In this document: positions 5,549 to 8,725 of the stretch, piece after piece
How the letters are laid out: each line of letters begins with the position of its first letter
How positions within the stretch are numbered: position 1 is the stretch's first letter
Assembly (NCBI GenBank): GCA_030630585.1
Contig: DAOVMU010000054.1
Coordinates: 1-8,725, forward strand
Length of the DNA stretch: 8,725 nucleotides
Origin: Candidatus Bathyarchaeota archaeon
GTDB taxonomy: Archaea; Thermoproteota; Bathyarchaeia; Bathyarchaeales; Bathycorpusculaceae
Reading direction: 5' to 3'
The notes under the pieces: generated by a model
The model's database searches: none
The model's input: the letters and a program-made list of their open reading frames with translations, nothing else
What the model was told of the DNA's origin: nothing
Made by a program: the position numbers and the translations under genes

Positions 5549-5556
5549 AATATATA
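5549..5556 (-). promoter_or_regulatory. TATA box of the 111-residue RHH gene
   Basis: On the minus strand TATATATT follows directly after a G tract that could serve as a purine-rich BRE. A start point about 25 bases downstream would fall near 5528, leaving a short leader containing the GGTGA before the ATG at 5515. Spacing fits an archaeal promoter well. Confidence 0.5.
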
Positions 5557-5573
5557 CCCCCCCTAGGGGGGGT
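5556..5573. promoter_or_regulatory. perfect 18-base palindrome ACCCCCCCTAGGGGGGGT
   Basis: Seven Cs, TA, then seven Gs, flanked by A and T, form a perfect palindrome in the divergent region between the RHH gene and EF-2. It abuts the RHH TATA box, so a bound protein would block or direct TFB/TBP. RHH dimers bind symmetric sites, so its own product is a natural candidate ligand. The remaining EF-2 upstream region (5574-5696) shows no clear TATA box. Confidence 0.5.
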
Positions 5574-5696
5574 CTAGATCGTTGTGACAGCTGTTTTGGG
5601 ATGCAGTTTGTGAAAACTATTGTGTTTCAGTTTTGTTCGTAATGTTTTTTAGTCGGCCTTACACAAAAAGATGGGACTGCAGGAGACATTTGCGAT

Positions 5697-7907
5697 ATGC
5701 CGAAATTTAAGCAAATAAGCGATATACTTAGGTTGATGAGTAAGAAAGAGGATATACGCAATGTAGGTATAATCGCTCATATAGATCATGGGAAAACAAC
5801 GATGACTGACTCGTTGCTGGTTGAAGCTGGGTTGTTGTCGCCTAAAATAGCAGGTGAAGCCCGAGCGTTGGATTACTTGGAGGAAGAGCAAAAAAGAGGT
5901 ATCACAATTAAAACTGCAAACATTTCGCTTTTGCATGAGATGAGCGGTCGTCCTTACGTGATCAACTTGATTGACACTCCGGGTCATGTGGATTTCACTG
6001 GTAAGGTAACAAGGGCTTTACGGGCCATAGACGGTGCAGTTGTTGTTGTAGATGCTGTGGAGGAAGTTATGGTTCAAACAGAAACCGTTACGCGTCAAGC
6101 TCTTGAAGAAAGAGTGAAGCCTGTTCTTTTCATAAACAAGATAGACCGGTTGATAAAGGAGTTGAGACTTGCTCCGAATGAAATTCAAAACAAGCTTGTT
6201 CGTATAGTACGCGACTTTAACAACTTACTTGATATTTATGGGGAGCCTGAATTCAAGGACAAATGGAAGGTTGACCCAGCAAAAGAAACAGTTGCTTTTG
6301 GCTCTGCCCTTCACAAGTGGGGTTTTACGCTCAGTATGGCTCAACAAAAAGGAATAAAATTCAGCGACATCATCGAAGCCTACGCGAAGGATGAGTATCA
6401 AAAACTCCCGGACCTGCTTCCGCTTCACAAAGCGATACTTGACATGGTAGTTAAAAGCATGCCTAACCCCATTGAAGCCCAAAAATATCGTATAGTGAAA
6501 GTTTGGAAAGGCGAAATGGATTCAGAGATAGGTCAAGGAATGCTGAGCTGCGATGACAACGGTCCAACGGTAATGTGTATAACGCTTGCTCAAATGGACC
6601 CTCAAGCAGGATTAGTTGCGACGGGCAGGGTTTTTTCAGGTTCACTGAAAGAGGGAGGCCAGATCTACTTGGTCAACGCCAGCAAAGGATACCGTCTTCA
6701 ACAAGTATCCATGTACATGGGTGCCTACAGAAAGGTTGTCGGCGAAATCACTGCAGGCAACATTGCTGCTTTACTGGGGCTTGATCTTGCCAGAGCGGGT
6801 GAAACCCTCATCGACGTCGGTCATAAGGACGTCATGTTTCCCTTTGAACGCATAAAGTACGTTTCAGAACCAGTTGTGACAATAGCCATTGAGCCTAAGC
6901 ATCCCAGAGAACTGCCACGTCTAGTGGACGCAATGAACAGGCTTTCCATTGAAGATCCAAATCTCGTGACCACGATAAACAAGGAAACCGGCGAGTACTT
7001 ACTAAGCGGAATGGGCGAACTCCACTTAGAAATTGCCGTGAAGTTCCTAAGAGATTATGGTGGCGGAATGGAAATTACAACTTCTCGCCCAATAGTAGTC
7101 TACAGAGAAAGCGTCCCAGAACAAGGGATAGTAGTCATGGCTAAAAGCCCCAACAAACACAGCAGGTTCTGGGTGCAAGTTGAACCCTTAGACAAGCAAG
7201 TTATAAAAATGATTGAGAAAGGTGATATTTCAGAAGTAATGGGTCGCAAACGAATCGGCAACATATTATATAAAGAAGCGAAGTGGCCAACAGACGAAGC
7301 TAGAAACGTTTGGTCCTTAGAAGAACACAGAAACATAATAATCGACCTAACCAAAGGCATTCAATACCTTCGCGAAGCTAGAGACATGATTATCGCTGGT
7401 TTCCGTTGGGCTTGCCAAGCCGGACCCTTATGCGAAGAACCCTTAAGAGGCTTAAAAATCAAGTTGCTGGATGTTAAACTTCATGAGGACCCAGTACACC
7501 GTGGACCAGCCCAAGTTATGCCAGCCGTACGCCGCGCAATCTTAGGCTCCTTCCTAACAGCCAACCCGGTAATTCTGGAACCCGTCTACAAAATCGGAGT
7601 GTCAGTTCCAGCCCAATGGGTCGGCGAATCCTCCGGCATAATCACACGTAAACGCGGAAGAATAGTCTCATCCGAACAAAGAGGGGCCCTAACAAACATC
7701 ACAGGCTACATACCCGTCGCAGAAACCTTCGGCTTAGCCGCAGATATGCGCTCTGCAACTTCAGGTCACGCCTTTTGGCAATGCGCCTTCGACCATTGGG
7801 AGAAAGCCCCTGAAAGCGTTGCCGCGGAAGTTATCACGCAAGTTCGCGAAAGAAGAGGCTTATCATCAGAAATTCCGTCACCAAAGAAATTCATAGACGA
7901 AGCCTAA
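5697..7907 (+). CDS. fusA: translation elongation factor 2 (EF-2)
   Basis: EF-2 is the GTPase that moves tRNA and mRNA through the ribosome after peptide bond formation. The protein is full length for archaea (736 residues). GTP-binding motifs are AHIDHGKT (27-34), RGIT (67-70), DTPGH (93-97), NKID (147-150) and SAL (203-205). Domain II starts near PQAGLVATGRVFSG. Domain IV carries VHRGPAQVMPAVRRA, where H601 is the residue turned into diphthamide in archaea and eukaryotes. Domain V follows, with GYIPVAETFGLAADMRSATSG. The start at 5697 fits homologs, which have about 20 residues before the G domain, and AGGAGA lies about ten bases upstream. It appears monocistronic and divergent from the RHH gene. 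Codon choice drifts from T/G-ending in the first half to C/A-ending in the last third. Confidence 0.97.
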   Translation: MPKFKQISDILRLMSKKEDIRNVGIIAHIDHGKTTMTDSLLVEAGLLSPKIAGEARALDYLEEEQKRGITIKTANISLLHEMSGRPYVINLIDTPGHVDFTGKVTRALRAIDGAVVVVDAVEEVMVQTETVTRQALEERVKPVLFINKIDRLIKELRLAPNEIQNKLVRIVRDFNNLLDIYGEPEFKDKWKVDPAKETVAFGSALHKWGFTLSMAQQKGIKFSDIIEAYAKDEYQKLPDLLPLHKAILDMVVKSMPNPIEAQKYRIVKVWKGEMDSEIGQGMLSCDDNGPTVMCITLAQMDPQAGLVATGRVFSGSLKEGGQIYLVNASKGYRLQQVSMYMGAYRKVVGEITAGNIAALLGLDLARAGETLIDVGHKDVMFPFERIKYVSEPVVTIAIEPKHPRELPRLVDAMNRLSIEDPNLVTTINKETGEYLLSGMGELHLEIAVKFLRDYGGGMEITTSRPIVVYRESVPEQGIVVMAKSPNKHSRFWVQVEPLDKQVIKMIEKGDISEVMGRKRIGNILYKEAKWPTDEARNVWSLEEHRNIIIDLTKGIQYLREARDMIIAGFRWACQAGPLCEEPLRGLKIKLLDVKLHEDPVHRGPAQVMPAVRRAILGSFLTANPVILEPVYKIGVSVPAQWVGESSGIITRKRGRIVSSEQRGALTNITGYIPVAETFGLAADMRSATSGHAFWQCAFDHWEKAPESVAAEVITQVRERRGLSSEIPSPKKFIDEA

Positions 7908-7930
7908 AACATTGTTCTTTGTCCAAAATG

Positions 7931-7938
7931 TTTATACA
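7931..7938 (+). promoter_or_regulatory. TATA box upstream of the HD-domain gene
   Basis: TTTATACA lies about 50 bases before the ATG at 7983 in the short EF-2/HD intergenic region. A start point near 7960 would leave a leader of about 20 bases with no obvious Shine-Dalgarno. Confidence 0.4.
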
Positions 7939-7982
7939 GTTTTGACTTAAAATCGATGATCATGGAAGCTAAATATTAGAAA

Positions 7983-8637
7983 ATGAAGGAAACTGTGGAG
8001 AAGGAACTTTCTTGTTCGGCTCACGCATTGGAGCATGTTATGAGAGTTTACAGTCTCTGTTACATCTCGCAAAGTATGAGTTGAGTATAGATCTAAATGT
8101 TTTGAAAACTGCTGCTTCATTACATGATATAGCTTGTGTCAAAGAGTTCAATGACAAGACTGGTAGTGTTGACCATCCAGTTCTTAGGGCTGAAATGACT
8201 GATGAAATTCTCAGGACGCCAGGTTATTCCGAGAAGAAAACTGCTCATGTTAAACACTGTATAGTTGCCCACCGCTTCCGAGGCAAAGCTAAACCCAAAA
8301 CAGAAGAGGCGAAAATCCTGTTTGACGCAGACAAGCTGGATGTGTTAGGAGCAATAGGCGTCGCAAGATCTTTCATGATGCGCGTCAATATTGCCAGAAA
8401 ATCTATTCAAACTGTTCAGTTGAGGAGTACTTTAAGAATAATGGTTTTGGAGAAAAGGCTGAAGGAAGAATCAAAGACATATCAAAACATACTGCCAACT
8501 TGGAATTCGAGTTGAAGTTTAAACATGTCCCCGAAAGACTGCACACGCAAAAAGCAATGAAAATAGCCAAAGAGAAAATACAATTTATGAAAAGCTTCTT
8601 TGAAAAACTAAAGATGGAAACTAAAGGAGAATTATGA
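7983..8637 (+). pseudogene. HD-domain metal-dependent hydrolase, broken by two frameshifts
   Basis: Three successive frames together give one HD-superfamily protein of about 218 residues. Frame A (7983-8060) encodes an N-terminal segment ending ALEHVMRVYSLC. Frame B (about 8060-8401) encodes LHLAKYELSIDLNVLKTAA, LHDI, HCIVAHRFR, PKTEEAKIL and DADKLDVLGAIGVARSF. Frame C (8402-8637) encodes YSNCSVEEYFKNNGFGEKAE, GRIKDISKHTANLEFE and a charged helical C-terminus ending KMETKGEL. Restoring one T near 8058-8061 and one A in the AAAA at 8398-8401 joins them without loss. Expected metal ligands (H18, the HD pair H48-D49, H92 and H97, D117) are all present, so the loss looks recent. The protein is probably a phosphohydrolase of unknown substrate (COG1418-like). 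Either it is a young pseudogene or both sites are sequencing errors. The stop is four bases from that of the next, convergent gene. Confidence 0.8.
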
Positions 8638-8641
8638 TTGA

Positions 8642-8725
8642 TTATTCCTCTTCTTCTTTTTGTTTTGTTTCTTTGACTACTTCGGCTTCTTCTTTTTGTT
8701 TTGTTTCTTTGACTACTTCGGCTTC
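8642..8725 (-). CDS. C-terminal tail of an unidentified protein with 12-residue repeats (partial)
   Basis: The minus strand is open from the window edge to a TAA at 8642-8644 and encodes 27 residues: two copies of EAEVVKETKQKE followed by EEE. The Glu/Lys-rich, probably helical or disordered tail is exactly repeated. The body of the protein lies outside the window and its identity cannot be given. Charged tails like this occur on some archaeal ribosomal and other nucleic-acid-associated proteins, but that is only a possibility. The frame holds across both repeats with a clean stop, and the gene converges tightly on the HD gene. Confidence 0.65.
   Translation of the reverse strand, partial: EAEVVKETKQKEEAEVVKETKQKEEEE
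8651..8725. repeat. 36-base tandem repeat, two full copies running off the window
   Basis: Bases 8651-8686 and 8687-8722 are identical, and a third copy begins at 8723. The period is 12 codons, in frame with the minus-strand gene. Exact nucleotide identity, including synonymous positions, points to recent duplication by slippage or recombination. Confidence 0.9.

Noticed and set aside
5570..5650. Possible 5' acceptor strand GGTCTAG that could pair with the tRNA-like CTGGATC
   Set aside because: It lies downstream rather than upstream, pairing needs wobble bases, and no D or anticodon arm follows.
5649..5987. Minus-strand 112-codon frame over the EF-2 start and its upstream region
   Set aside because: It mostly lies opposite the EF-2 GTPase domain, and its translation has no domain or start signal.
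8012..8515. A separate 167-residue protein starting at TTG 8012
   Set aside because: Its first residues (FGSRIGACYESLQS) do not match the HD family, while another frame over the same bases gives the correct HD N-terminus. It is the middle part of a frameshifted gene.
1..8725. CRISPR arrays, transposases, integrases, intact tRNA or rRNA genes
   Set aside because: None were seen on either strand. The only tandem repeat is the coding 36-base unit at 8651-8725, which lacks spacers.

Overview
This window is archaeal. The evidence is a full-length archaeal/eukaryotic-type elongation factor 2 with the diphthamide-site motif, a PurP-family formyl-AICAR synthetase (a largely archaeal purine enzyme), an archaeal RIO/Bud32-like kinase, Shine-Dalgarno motifs of the GGTGA type, and TATA-box rather than -35/-10 promoter signals. 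Moderate AT content and the protein style (long PurC, secreted-protein remnant with the GFCRVCIPH signature, solo ParB) suggest a TACK-like lineage such as Bathyarchaeia. That placement is an inference from reading and was not tested by a tree.

Layout. (1) 1-2410: the 3' part of purC (SAICAR synthetase, plus strand) converges on a purP-like gene (minus strand), and both stop codons sit in one TTAA. Upstream of purP are a strong ribosome-binding site, a mini-ORF and a 24-base inverted repeat. (2) 2411-3530: a doubtful 61-codon ORF converges on a small atypical protein kinase on the minus strand. (3) 3530-3844: no intact gene. It holds a G-rich leader for the kinase and, on the plus strand, a decayed fragment of a secreted-protein domain. 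(4) 3845-5515: three minus-strand genes that look like a unit of DNA-binding proteins: an RHH protein, a second (apparently double) RHH protein, and a ParB-like protein with a C-terminal Cys cluster. Between the two RHH genes lie a short inverted repeat and a 25-base sequence resembling the 3' end of a tRNA, so an integrated or decayed mobile element is possible. (5) 5516-5696: a divergent control region with a perfect 18-base G/C palindrome. (6) 5697-7907: EF-2. (7) 7983-8637: an HD-domain hydrolase gene broken by two apparent one-base deletions. (8) 8642-8725: the C-terminal tail of another minus-strand gene, made of identical 36-base tandem repeats.

How the genes relate. PurC and PurP act at nearby steps of inosinate synthesis (CAIR to SAICAR, then after PurB, AICAR to FAICAR), so their adjacency is functionally sensible although they are transcribed towards each other. 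The RHH/RHH/ParB group is the best candidate for an under-described system. It resembles the centromere-binding half of a partition module without a ParA ATPase, beside a possible tRNA-type attachment scar. I see no CRISPR array, no intact RNA gene, no transposase and no integrase. Genes are packed tightly, with several convergent pairs overlapping or nearly touching at their stop codons.
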